Assembly: GCA_002077065.1 (NCBI GenBank) | Contig: NAJO01000129.1 | Coordinates: 1-17,411 of the forward strand | Length of the DNA stretch: 17,411 nucleotides | From: Cryoendolithus antarcticus | Taxonomy: Eukaryota > Ascomycota > Dothideomycetes > Cladosporiales > Cladosporiaceae | Direction: 5' to 3' | In this document: piece by piece, positions 10,435 through 17,411 of the stretch | Numbering within the stretch: position 1 is the stretch's first letter | Layout: every line of letters starts with the position of its first letter | Notes under the pieces: generated by a model | The model's input: the letters and a program-made list of their open reading frames with translations, nothing else | The model's database searches: none | What the model was told of the DNA's origin: nothing | Translations under genes and position numbers: made by a program

Positions 10435-10598
10435 ACACGCGGATACTTTCAAAGCGATACGCCATGAGGGCCGGGTGCAGCACCGTTGTTTGAGCTCGGT
10501 AGCTTTCCCTATTCGTGCAGCCGAAAACTCCATAGCCACGCATCGATACGCGCCAGGCGACAGGTCTGCAGAACGTAAACGGCACGCATCCACTTCTC

Positions 10599-11219
10599 CT
10601 AAAACACCCGGCCTACTTCGGTCAAACCTCTCGACTTTGTACGATTGGTGGAGCATTGAAAGCGAGGTAGGTTGCAATGGAGTACAAGGGAGGGGAGGAT
10701 ACGGACTTCACCCAGTTGCAGTTCTCGCTCTCTGCTCATGATAATAATGTTCTCACCGAGCTCTTCCACTAGATTGTCTGCAACACAAAGACTATCCTCT
10801 CGAGAGGTGCCATAGGACTCGTGATTACCCGGGATGTGTAGTACTTTCTTGAACATTTCGTATTGCCGGCGCAAAAACGACAGTAGGGCAGTGCCGTTGC
10901 AGAATCGTACAATGTCACCGGCGAGACTGACGACAGGCGCATGCCTTGGAATCTCAAGATTTGCGTATTTGTTACCCTCCAGCTCCTTGCCCAAGTAGAA
11001 GTCAAAGATGGAATAAACTCGGAGTTCAATCGAGAAACGGTATGCCGTTGCAGTGAAGTAGGGGTCATCGCCTTCTGCGCCGACCTTTGCAAAGGCTTTC
11101 CTAGGCAGAGGTGCCGGAATTGATGGAGGTTTCCAAACTTTCTTGATGTAATCGACGGTGCTGGCATTGCAATACGTGCGCCAAAGAGAATGCATCACCA
11201 AGTCAAAGGAATGAAACAC
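10599..11219 (-). pseudogene. Decayed calcineurin-like metallophosphoesterase
   Basis: The frame of 206 codons matches the N-terminal half of a fungal calcineurin-like phosphoesterase, a two-metal hydrolase. Visible motifs are EIPRHAPVVSLAGDI (residues 89-103, the GD metal site), the FLRRQYEMFKKVLHIPGNHE block (115-134, with the GNHE motif at 10818-10829) and the following YGTSREDSL. The first metal motif, normally D-x-H in SDLHL, reads IFDFYL (10992-11009), so the His ligand is Tyr. After about residue 182 the similarity ends, and the second half with the GHTH-type motif is absent, so the gene is truncated on the side of the LINE. The frame opens with GTG; the first ATG is at 11195. The first 60 residues are unrelated to this family. 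Non-functional remnant likely. Confidence 0.65.
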
Positions 11220-12303
11220 CTTAGCCCGTTCAGATTATGGCCTGTAGTGGCGAAGCTAGAGCGGCAATGAAACACTGGTGGTGGTACCGCAGTGCTCGAA
11301 GTATTGACGACCACCCCCGCATTACGTTGACCCGTGAAACATGACGCTCCGCGAAAGCTTTGCCTGGCGGGGCTCAGCTCGTCGAGCTCCGGCTGCGTTG
11401 ATCGAGCTATACCTGCACCAGCTGCCTAGGACTGTAAACCTGCACGTGGCGCTAAATGCAGCGCCGCGCTAGCTCGATCTAGCGGTAGAACTGATTGCAG
11501 ATGGCTCATGGAGGGCCTGCTGTCTCTACGCATCTTGTTAGAAGGTGTGTAGCTGAGTTGCACACATGGTGCCATCCTGCCCGATGACCGATGTTCCATC
11601 TGTCTGCGCGAGCGCGATCTCAAGCGCTGCCGCACAAGCGAAACCTCAACAGTGCGCGTGGGAAAGCATAGAGGTGTGTACACCTGTCGGGAGCTCGCAT
11701 AGCCCCGAAGTGCTATGTAAACCGCCGTCGCCGGCAGTTATGCACGCTCACGTGCACGGCGCTGATACCGCAGCGCCTGCCGATGGGAGTATCGGACAGG
11801 ATCGCCCTGGTGAGTCGGTGCGGCCTGATCACGACGACGCGCCAGTGGCGGTGCACCTGGAAATGCGTGAGTTCCCTGACGAGATATGATCCATCTGCGT
11901 CGCGCTGGGAGCTCAGCCGCATCAATCAAGCACCCTGGTCAGGGGAGATTTTCAGGACGAGCACTGGGTACATGATCAGTAAGTGCGACCTCACTGCACG
12001 GCTCGACTCTCGCGTATGACACGGCTAAATTTTGGTCTAGAGATGTTGATGTAAGCGGCAACACAACACTGGTGCTGGCCGGAGACCATTCCCGTTCCCA
12101 TCGGCGCAGGGAAACTCTCTCATTCATGACCCTTCCCGAGCCGGTAGCGGCGCAACCATCGCGGAGGGACCTGGCGGCGCATGTAAAGAGAGTGGAACAT
12201 GCGATAGCAGTGACGATAACATCGTGCGTTGGATACCAAAACGAGGGCGATTCCTACTGGTAGCAGCGCATCAGCGGAGAGGCGCGATTCTGACTAGCCT
12301 TCG
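11220..12303. other. No clear gene; possible CxxC fragment
   Basis: About 1.08 kb with overlapping short frames on both strands. The only protein-like piece is a plus-strand frame at 11553-11702, with RCSICLRERDLKRCRTSE followed by RVGKHRGVYTCREL: a C-x2-C pair, basic spacer, and the first half of a second pair. It is flanked by stops and has no start codon, so at most it is a zinc-ribbon remnant. Nothing else is supportable. Confidence 0.4.
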
Positions 12304-12732
12304 ATGAAGCGGCAGCGTAGGCAGACGCATGTTGCGGAGCCCGCAAGCAGATCTGCACAGCGCCACACAGCGGACTTCCTAATGCCCTCTCGTTCTACAG
12401 GTCGCCATACAGCCGCAGCTCCATCACGGTCTCAGAACACCATCACTCCGACTTCCACGTCTACCCAGGAGGAGTGGCTTGTGCCGCCTCGAGCACTCGA
12501 ATTCGAGAGTGAGCCAACCTGGGAGGTCGACCTAATCGTCGGCAGTGCTCGTAGGCATGGCAAGATCTTCTATGAAGTCCAGTGGGAGCCTACCTGGGAG
12601 CCTGCGGAAAGTCTGGAAGGCTCTGCCGATGCTGCCGTTGCGGAATTCCGCCTAAGCAACAGATGTCAAAGAGTGTCTTGGTCGAAAACTGGCTTCAAGC
12701 AGGAAATGAGAAGATTTCGCATCCGCACATGA
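12304..12732 (+). CDS. Small chromodomain protein
   Basis: A frame of 142 residues from ATG 12304. The first 58 residues are basic and Ser/Thr-rich, likely disordered. Residues 72-116 match a chromodomain, the fold that reads methylated histone tails: WEVDLIVGSARRHGKIFYEV, then QWEPTWEPAESLEG and a C-terminal helix ADAAVAEFRLS. The two cage aromatics corresponding to HP1 Tyr24 and Trp45 are present as Trp and Trp. The loop that normally sits between KW and TWEP (KGYP...EN) is missing, and with it the third cage aromatic, so methyl-lysine binding is doubtful. The tail (RFRIRT) is basic. It could be a host gene or a piece of a chromodomain-bearing retroelement integrase; no integrase sequence is seen next to it. 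Confidence 0.65.
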   Translation: MKRQRRQTHVAEPASRSAQRHTADFLMPSRSTGRHTAAAPSRSQNTITPTSTSTQEEWLVPPRALEFESEPTWEVDLIVGSARRHGKIFYEVQWEPTWEPAESLEGSADAAVAEFRLSNRCQRVSWSKTGFKQEMRRFRIRT

Positions 12733-13165
12733 CCTAAGCTCGCAGACGGCATGCGTTATCTACACAAAACATCGGAATCTCAACTTTAGCTTTTGTTCGC
12801 ATCTGGTACGCTGGCCCAACAGCAAACTCACGCGTAGAGCAGATGCATATGCAAGCTATATCTATATCCATTTGGGCATGAACTAGGTAAACTTGTGCGA
12901 GCACTGCATGGTGGCGAATGCAAGTAAGCAATAACAATCTCGTACATAAGTCGTCCTCGAAGAGCAATTCCCTTCTTTGCTGCCGCTTTGCCACCATGCT
13001 AAGCATAATAATCCAGTTCGTTCGTTCGACCTCATGGTGTTTCCGGAGGCGTGTCGTCCTTGCACTCGGGACAGTCCTCGTCATCCGTGTCTTCGTTTAC
13101 TACGTGCTTGTTATCTCCCTAGCGGCAAATGACTCTCGGGTTTAGCATTGCGTGCTATTGCACAA
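12733..13165. other. Gap; one small membrane-type ORF only
   Basis: No clear gene. A plus-strand ATG at 12996 in a strong context (GCCACCATG) opens 49 codons to 13145, with one hydrophobic stretch (residues about 20-42: VLALGTVLVIRVFVYYVLVI) flanked by CFRRR. It ends 20 bases before the ATG of the CUE/CCCH gene, so it could be an upstream ORF or chance. I do not count it as a gene. Confidence 0.25.
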
Positions 13166-13726
13166 ATGGCGATGTATTCGAGTACCGAAAACTACGGCGA
13201 CTACGGCAGCGACACGGTCGACTGGCTCGTCAACGATGACGCCTCGAGCACTACCAGCTTCGGTGATGCGATAACCGACCTGTAGCAGTCTTACATGGCC
13301 GAGATGAGTCCCTACGATATGCTGCGCAGTATCCTGCAGGACTCGCGCACCGAAGACGAACTCGAGCAGATCCTCGAGGCTAATGGGTGCGACCTCAGTC
13401 AGACCATCAACGCGCTCATGGAGTCGCAGGGCATGCCCGCCAAAGCCATGGCAGCCGCGATCCAGCAGCTGGAACAGCAATAACGCACCTTCCTGATCGG
13501 CAAATCTATGACACTCTCCTCGCGACCCATGACGCCTGCTTCCCAGCAGAAGAGTCCGATTGTATGCAGATACTGGCTCGCGTCCGGCCACTGCGCCCGC
13601 GCCGACTGCCGCTTCAGCCACGAAGTGCAGAATCACACCCTGAGACCGATGTGGTTCGAAGGGTGCTGCAATAAAGTCAGAAGGAATCAACGAACGCGAA
13701 GGGAGCATAGGGCGATACATACCTGA
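13166..13726 (+). pseudogene. Decayed CUE/CCCH zinc-finger protein gene
   Basis: One frame from ATG 13166 carries two in-frame stops, TAG at 13283 and TAA at 13481, yet keeps protein-like sequence on both sides. The order is an acidic start (YGDYGSDTVDWLVNDDAS); a CUE-like ubiquitin-binding helical segment (SPYDMLRSILQDSRTEDELE ... ANGCDLSQTINALME, 13310-13430); a Ser/Pro linker; then one CCCH finger CRYWLASGHCARADCRFSH (C-x8-C-x4-C-x3-H, near 13560-13620). A second finger is expected next, but its first Cys reads as Arg and the rest is out of frame. This order matches the N-terminal part of fungal CCCH proteins that end in an SMR nuclease-like domain (family knowledge from memory); no SMR part is found. 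Both stops would be CAG and CAA after reversing one C-to-T each. Spurious long minus-strand frame opposite. Confidence 0.65.
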
Positions 13727-13773
13727 GTATGCGAAACCGATACATACGATACCAAGCCATACTCGAGCGATAC
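13713..13773 (+). repeat. Clustered CGATAC motifs
   Basis: CGATAC starts at 13713, 13738, 13747 and 13768, the first two as CGATACATAC. The cluster lies just after the end of the decayed CCCH gene. It has no obvious function and may be a degenerate simple repeat. Confidence 0.35.
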
Positions 13774-14138
13774 GGACGTACGTATGAGCTTCTGCAACTT
13801 TGTATGGTAAGCCCACTGCGAGCTGCGGAGGTGCATATACAAGCGGAGTATGATATAGGTACGAGAAGAAGATCAGACGATAGTAAAAAGAGCGGTGAAG
13901 ATACTAATCAAGCACTCATAGGTGCGACTTACAACTGCCAGTCACCTTTCCCTTCGAGATCTGCAAGGTCATCTGCTACGTCTGCTGCACACTGCCCTTC
14001 TGCTGCTGCATCACGAGGTCGCCGGCGTCGGCCGTCTAGAGGTTTCTCCAGCTATGGAAAGTTAGGCTAGTCGCGAGCGCGCTCGTGCGCTACGATATCG
14101 TCATGCAGATAAATGAACGCTAGATATCGGAGCCGCTC
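13774..14138. other. No supportable gene
   Basis: About 365 bases between the CUE/CCCH remnant and the transposase relic. A minus-strand stretch near 13930-14050 reads LEKPLDGRRRRPRDAAAEGQ and then an acidic AADVADDLADLEGKGDW before a GTAAGT donor-like site. It may be an exon remnant of unknown origin. No terminal repeats of the transposase relic could be identified. Confidence 0.35.
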
Positions 14139-15543
14139 TCAATTGACTACAGACTTCCTGCCATCGATGATCTCACGGTAGCCGAGCGCTCCTAGCTTGA
14201 CCTTAATCCACGCCACGGTCTCTTCTGGCAGGATAGCATTCATTTCGGAACCCTTGAGCTCCTCCTGCATCGGCTGGAGATGCTTAGGGTCAGGTGCAGT
14301 CCCACAGTGTACGCCGCCAGTCTTCTCAGGGTAGTGGTAGAGGACAGAGGAAATGCAGGTAATATGGTCTGGGCCTCTGTTTGATTGCTTCCGTATGCGG
14401 GGGTTGTTCCAATTATGGACGAAGTCGATCGCTTCCTGCTGGATAATAGGCACATGAATAGCCACAAAGGCGAGCTTGTGAGCCAGCTGGTCTGGGCGAT
14501 ATGCGCCGTTGTCAACTATGGTCTGGGAGTGATCTCGCCAGCGATTGATTGTCGTACGCGCCTCCTAACGACACCAGGCCTCAATGCGTTGATTCTGCTT
14601 TCTAGTGCCGTAGCGGTAGCTGTTTGTAACGACATCTACATCTGGTCACACGATCTGACTCAGAAAGAGGTGGGCATCAGTTGCAATAGTGGTCTCTGCA
14701 CCTCTATCGAAAGGAAGCCGCCGTGGTAGGACCTTGCTATAGCCAGCGTAGCAATGTACTGCGCGAGTACAGACACAGCAGTGCGGCCGGTGATACCAAT
14801 CTAAATCCAGACCGAGTATCGCGAATATTCATCAATGGCTGCATAGATCTGAATGCTAAATGCTTCCAGCTTGCAGTACTTGTCCATGGACCAGGCATGA
14901 TTCGGGCCTAGCGTGAAAATGGCACCACGGTGCACCTTTGCATGCTTCCTACGCCGCTCGACATCCTCAGCGTTGACTACATGTTCGACGTTATAAAGGC
15001 GGTCTTTGTAGTTGTGAATAATATGTGAGCCGCGCTGTGAGGAGGAAAGCGAACGAATCTCCCAACGGTGCTGTACTTAGTGCGCATGTAGCCATAGGGC
15101 GTACCATGGCCAAAGTTTTCGATTGACCTTGTCCCAGCTCGAACTTCAACAGCCGTTCCATATTCGCGGTTAGCTTAAATTTTTCCGCCCTGTTGATCTT
15201 CCACAGACCCATCTCCCTCCTCATCTTGCCCACGGAATGCGAGCCAATGTCAAAGTCATCATAGCCGAGTACTTCCAGGGTCTCTTCGTCAGAGAGGCGC
15301 TGGTTGACGAAGACGCGCGCAATGCGCACTCACAAATCGCTGCGCACCTCGTCCTTGGCAACAGGGCGATTGAATCGTATATCCTTCGCGGCAAGGAATT
15401 GTCGGAGTGTAGTGACGCTGACTGTGACCGGGCTTCCTGCAGCGCCGCGAGGCGCCTGCATATATCCTCGCCCTCCACTCCAGTCTCAACCCACCGGCAA
15501 ATCTTTCTCTCGTAGGATCGAGGTTTATGGCTGGACGTGGCAT
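14139..15543 (-). pseudogene. Relic of integrase-core (DDE) transposase-like gene
   Basis: The relic starts at ATG 15543 (MPRPAINLDP) and ends with TAA at 14139; intact it would be roughly 465 residues. Reading across frames gives an HTH-like N-terminus (FVNQRLSDEETLEVLGYDDF, GKMRREMGLWKINRAEKFKL), then an RNase H-fold integrase core: GPNHAWSMDKYCKLEAFSIQ, IYAAIDEYSRYSVWI, GITGRTAVSVLAQYIA, FDRGAET, NQRIEAW and a C-terminal block PIIQQEAIDFVHNWNNPRIR with VLYHYPEK. The likely triad is Asp (14882-14884), Asp (14706-14708) and Glu (14580-14582), spaced about 58 and 42 residues. Stops are TGA 15330, TAG 14801, TGA 14646 and TAG 14565; frame changes lie near 15505, 15430, 15130, 15000 and 14725. 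I recall the same protein as a repeated integrase-core family in ascomycete genomes, without a firm name. Terminal repeats not seen. Confidence 0.78.
14139..15543 (-). mobile_element. Unnamed fungal DDE element, boundaries unknown
   Basis: The span equals that of the transposase relic, because no terminal inverted repeats or target duplications could be found by eye in the 300 bases on either side. The element is dead (four stops, about five frame changes). Confidence 0.5.
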
Positions 15544-15699
15544 GCCTGCGAAAAGAAGAGCTGCGAGAAGGGATAGGAATGTTAATCGAAGGAAAACAAC
15601 CTACGAGGGCGTCGGCGACGAGGTGTATAGGGTTGGCGACGACGAGGTAGGCAATGAGCAGCGAGTACTGCATGAGCTCACCGCTCTTATGCGCAGAGC

Positions 15700-16050
15700 T
15701 TAGCATGCAGTAGCAGCAGCAACACCATGAAGGAATGGAGTGACGTCGACTAGCCAAAAGTCGTTTCGATAGCTGCCTACGTATGGAGTACCGTCAGTTA
15801 CTGGATCATCTAGGACAAGGAAAGAATGACAGGAGTTGGATACAGCGTTGGGTTTTTCACCCTTTATCTGATCTTGCCAAGCTATCGCTCCCACGCCACA
15901 TAAACGAGCATTCCCGTGTAGATTAGCGACCACGTTTCGGAATCCTTCCTCGCCTAGGTCCTGCTCCCAGCGTCTCCTCTCATGCCCTGAGCTACGTTGC
16001 TCTGGGCGGAGGGGAAGCAAACCCTCCAATTTTTCGCGGACATCAGCATG
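15700..16050 (-). pseudogene. Unidentified gene fragment, open at 5' end
   Basis: A minus-strand frame follows a TGA at 16051-16053 and runs about 116 codons to TAA at 15700, without any ATG. It begins charged (DVREKLEGLLPLRPEQ, ERRRWEQDLGEEG) and continues into a well-formed globular-looking sequence: FRNVVANLHGNARLCGVGAI, then NSCHSFLVLDDPVTDGTPYV and GSYRNDFWLVDVTPFL. The Gly/Asn/aromatic pattern looks like a folded beta-rich domain and not random frame. I do not recognise the family. The lack of a start points to an internal or last exon or a decayed piece. It lies between two mobile-element relics on the same strand. Confidence 0.35.
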
Positions 16051-16265
16051 TCAGATCGACTAAACCATGTCGCCGCACCAACTTGAAAACACACGCTTAC
16101 AATGATTTGCTTGTGGGACAGTGCCTGCGGACAAAGGTGTGATTGGCCTGTATGACCTCAGACTTAAATAACAGTGACAGTACCAAAAGGTACTGGATGG
16201 ATGCCGTCAGGTGTTCGAGACCCGCTCAGGGCCGCAATATCACACTGCTCAGTTGTGCCCTCGCA

Positions 16266-16778
16266 CTACATCCCTGCGTATTCGCGGCTGCGACCAACAA
16301 GGTTACTCGTGGACCGGCTGTGTCTTGCCCAAGGATAAGGACTTGACGTTCGCACACTGGGATTTGCTGTCGCAGGGAATTGCCAGTATCTTCGAGATGC
16401 GATTGTCGAGCTGTGAGTTGTCATGGAGCCCTTGAATAGCTCCGGCTCCCTCAACCGTGGTTTGGTGGTGAGACTGCTAGGCGCACGCGGAGTAGTTGCA
16501 TCACGCGGAGTCGGGAGGTAGCTAGTGGCTGGACAAGTAGCTCTTCTCCTTTGTCTGAGTATAGCGATCTTTTTCTCGAGCCTTCCGAACTCTTGTTCGT
16601 CTGCCAGGTCTGCGCACTCGTCCCGGAGGCGCTCCTCGATGGGTTCGAAATCCTCGAAGTGTTCATCTAAGAGTTCCTGAGCCCGACCAGGGGGAAGAGG
16701 ATGGGCTGGGAGCGCGTTCCGCGCTTGCTCCGCGCCTGCGCCGAGCATGAGCGCCGCTGGTGCTCAGGGGGCGTCCAT
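16266..16778 (-). pseudogene. Possible retroelement gag-like fragment
   Basis: An ATG at 16776-16778 opens the frame, which meets a TGA as its fifth codon (16764-16766; CGA by one C-to-T) and then runs to 16266; an internal ATG lies at 16746-16748. The N-terminal part is Pro/Ala-rich, followed by an acidic helix (AQELLDEHFEDFEPIEERLR) and a coiled-coil-like EFGRLEKKIAILRQRRRA, then a Thr/Pro linker and KPRLREPELFKG near 16435. A coiled coil followed by a PEPFKG-like motif is how gag proteins of several fungal Ty3/gypsy elements begin (from memory). Beyond that motif the frame becomes low-quality, and no capsid, protease or LTR is seen. Identification tentative. Confidence 0.3.
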
Positions 16779-17083
16779 CGTGGTACTTGCGGGCTATGAA
16801 TCGGGGTGTTATTAGAAACGATATGGGCTGTATATAGGGAAGTATCTCGCAGCGTGCAAGGCGCCTCTGATCAAACTGTCGGTTCAGGGTAGCGCTGATG
16901 ACTGCTCCGTTCCACCTCGCAGGAGGAACGCATAATAGACGCTTGCAGAGAGTATGCGGGGCATAGCTAGCCTCGTGGTGCTGGCTCGCGCATACACTCG
17001 GCTGTCGATCCGGCCTCAGCTAGGCCCGGCTTCACTCGTACATTGCTCCAGTATCAGTTTTATCGCACAAAGCCGTCCTTCTT
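16779..17083. other. No supportable gene
   Basis: About 305 bases upstream of the gag-like fragment and downstream of the receiver-domain gene. A TATATA sequence occurs at about 16830. The overlapping short frames have no domain. Confidence 0.4.
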
Positions 17084-17411
17084 TCATGAGCCCTTTGTCA
17101 TCGAAACTGCTTCCGTATCGCTTCCGCCTGAGACCTCGCCACGTTCCCACCGTGCTAGCAACTCTCCTAACTCCCCGAGCCGTACCGGCTTCGTCACGAA
17201 CACATCTACACCGCTCCGCAGCGCCTCGTCCCGATCATTGACGCTCGCCAATCCTGTAAGGGCTACTAATAGTGCGGGTTTGTGTGACGTTAGCGACTGG
17301 GCCGAGCTATTATGACGTGTGCGCTCCAGCTCGCGTATCTTGCGGGAAGCTTCGAAGCCGTCCATCACCGGCATAGAGATATCTGATATAGCGTTAGCAC
17401 GAGACGTTTGG
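17084..17411 (-). CDS. C-terminal receiver (REC) domain, probable hybrid histidine kinase, partial
   Basis: The 3' end of a gene that enters from the right edge. The frame is open from 17411 to TGA at 17084-17086. It encodes the second half of a phosphorelay receiver domain: the phospho-acceptor Asp (17381-17383) in DISMPVMDGFEASRKIRELE, the switch Thr region VALTGLASVNDRDEALRSGV, and the conserved Lys in FVTKPVRLGELGELLARWE. The last 17 residues are Gly/Ser-rich and end shortly after the domain, the usual end of fungal hybrid histidine kinases, which sense stress or development and pass phosphate to a histidine phosphotransfer protein. A stand-alone Ssk1- or Skn7-type regulator is less likely but cannot be excluded, because the 5' part is outside the window. 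The residue two before the acceptor Asp (ANAIS) differs from the usual hydrophobic LMD pattern. Confidence 0.8.
   Translation of the reverse strand, partial: QTSRANAISDISMPVMDGFEASRKIRELERTRHNSSAQSLTSHKPALLVALTGLASVNDRDEALRSGVDVFVTKPVRLGELGELLARWERGEVSGGSDTEAVSMTKGS

Larger units (their letters stand above)
8133..10436 (+). mobile_element. 5'-truncated Tad1-like LINE retrotransposon
   Basis: Non-LTR retrotransposon copy inserted about 60 bases downstream of the RBR ligase stop codon. Similarity starts abruptly at about 8133 inside the reverse transcriptase (AFCSNRSATVTVNGY), so the endonuclease and the RT fingers are missing, the usual result of incomplete target-primed reverse transcription. 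It runs through the RT palm and thumb, the RNase H region and a C-terminal zinc knuckle to a non-coding 3' tail ending in ATTC repeats. No target-site duplication was found by eye. The copy is dead: no start and three in-frame stops. Confidence 0.85.

Noticed and set aside
8098..10450. Target-site duplication for the LINE
   Set aside because: No matching flanking sequence of useful length could be found next to the 5' truncation point and the ATTC tail.
13142..13816. 224-codon minus-strand open frame opposite the CUE/CCCH gene
   Set aside because: It is the antisense shadow of plus-strand coding sequence with a clear CUE segment and CCCH finger. Its own translation shows no domain.
16636..16655. 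GGTTCGAAATCC-like T-arm suggesting a tRNA gene
   Set aside because: No acceptor stem, D-arm or anticodon stem fits around it, and it lies inside the coiled-coil coding frame.
1..17411. CRISPR array, bacterial operon or biosynthetic gene cluster
   Set aside because: There are no regularly spaced repeats, no ribosome-binding sites or tightly packed genes, and no PKS, NRPS, terpene or P450 core enzyme.

Overview
This window looks like nuclear DNA of a filamentous ascomycete (Pezizomycotina). The evidence is short GT-AG introns of about 48-62 bases with CTGAC/CTAAC branch-like motifs, a fungal Zn(II)2Cys6 regulator, a Tad1-type LINE, and a hybrid-histidine-kinase type receiver domain. A dothideomycete is my best guess from the style of the secreted protein and repeats, but this is inference only. 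There is no sign of bacterial operons, tRNA, rRNA or CRISPR. Base composition looks moderately GC throughout, so the segment is not an AT-rich RIP desert.

Layout, left to right. A Zn2Cys6 transcription factor with one intron (141-1030, +). A gene-poor stretch with an 11-bp inverted repeat. A large orphan gene (2183-3670, -) whose frame is broken by a single TAG inside a predicted helix. About 1.6 kb without a supportable gene. A small secreted cysteine-containing protein in two exons (5238-5817, -). Another 1.1 kb without a gene. A complete RBR-type E3 ubiquitin ligase in two exons (6975-8072, +). A 5'-truncated, stop-ridden Tad1-like LINE (8133-10436, +). A decayed calcineurin-like phosphoesterase (10599-11219, -). 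A small chromodomain protein (12304-12732, +). A decayed CUE/CCCH zinc-finger gene (13166-13726, +). A relic of an integrase-core DDE transposase (14139-15543, -). An unidentified fragment (15700-16050, -). A possible retroelement gag-like fragment (16266-16778, -). At the right edge, the C-terminal receiver domain of a gene running out of the window (17084-17411, -).

The genes do not form an obvious pathway or cluster. The strongest collective signal is decay. At least six of the elements carry premature stops or frameshifts, and several stops are explained most simply by C-to-T changes on the coding strand (CAG/CAA/CGA to TAG/TAA/TGA), as expected from repeat-induced point mutation or cytosine deamination. 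The apparently intact genes are the regulator, the secreted protein, the RBR ligase and the chromodomain protein. They sit among these relics, which suggests an accessory or subtelomeric-like compartment. I did not find a convincing new multi-gene system. The best leads are the secreted protein, the RBR ligase with an extra N-terminal zinc ribbon, the orphan gene with the in-frame TAG, and the DDE relic.
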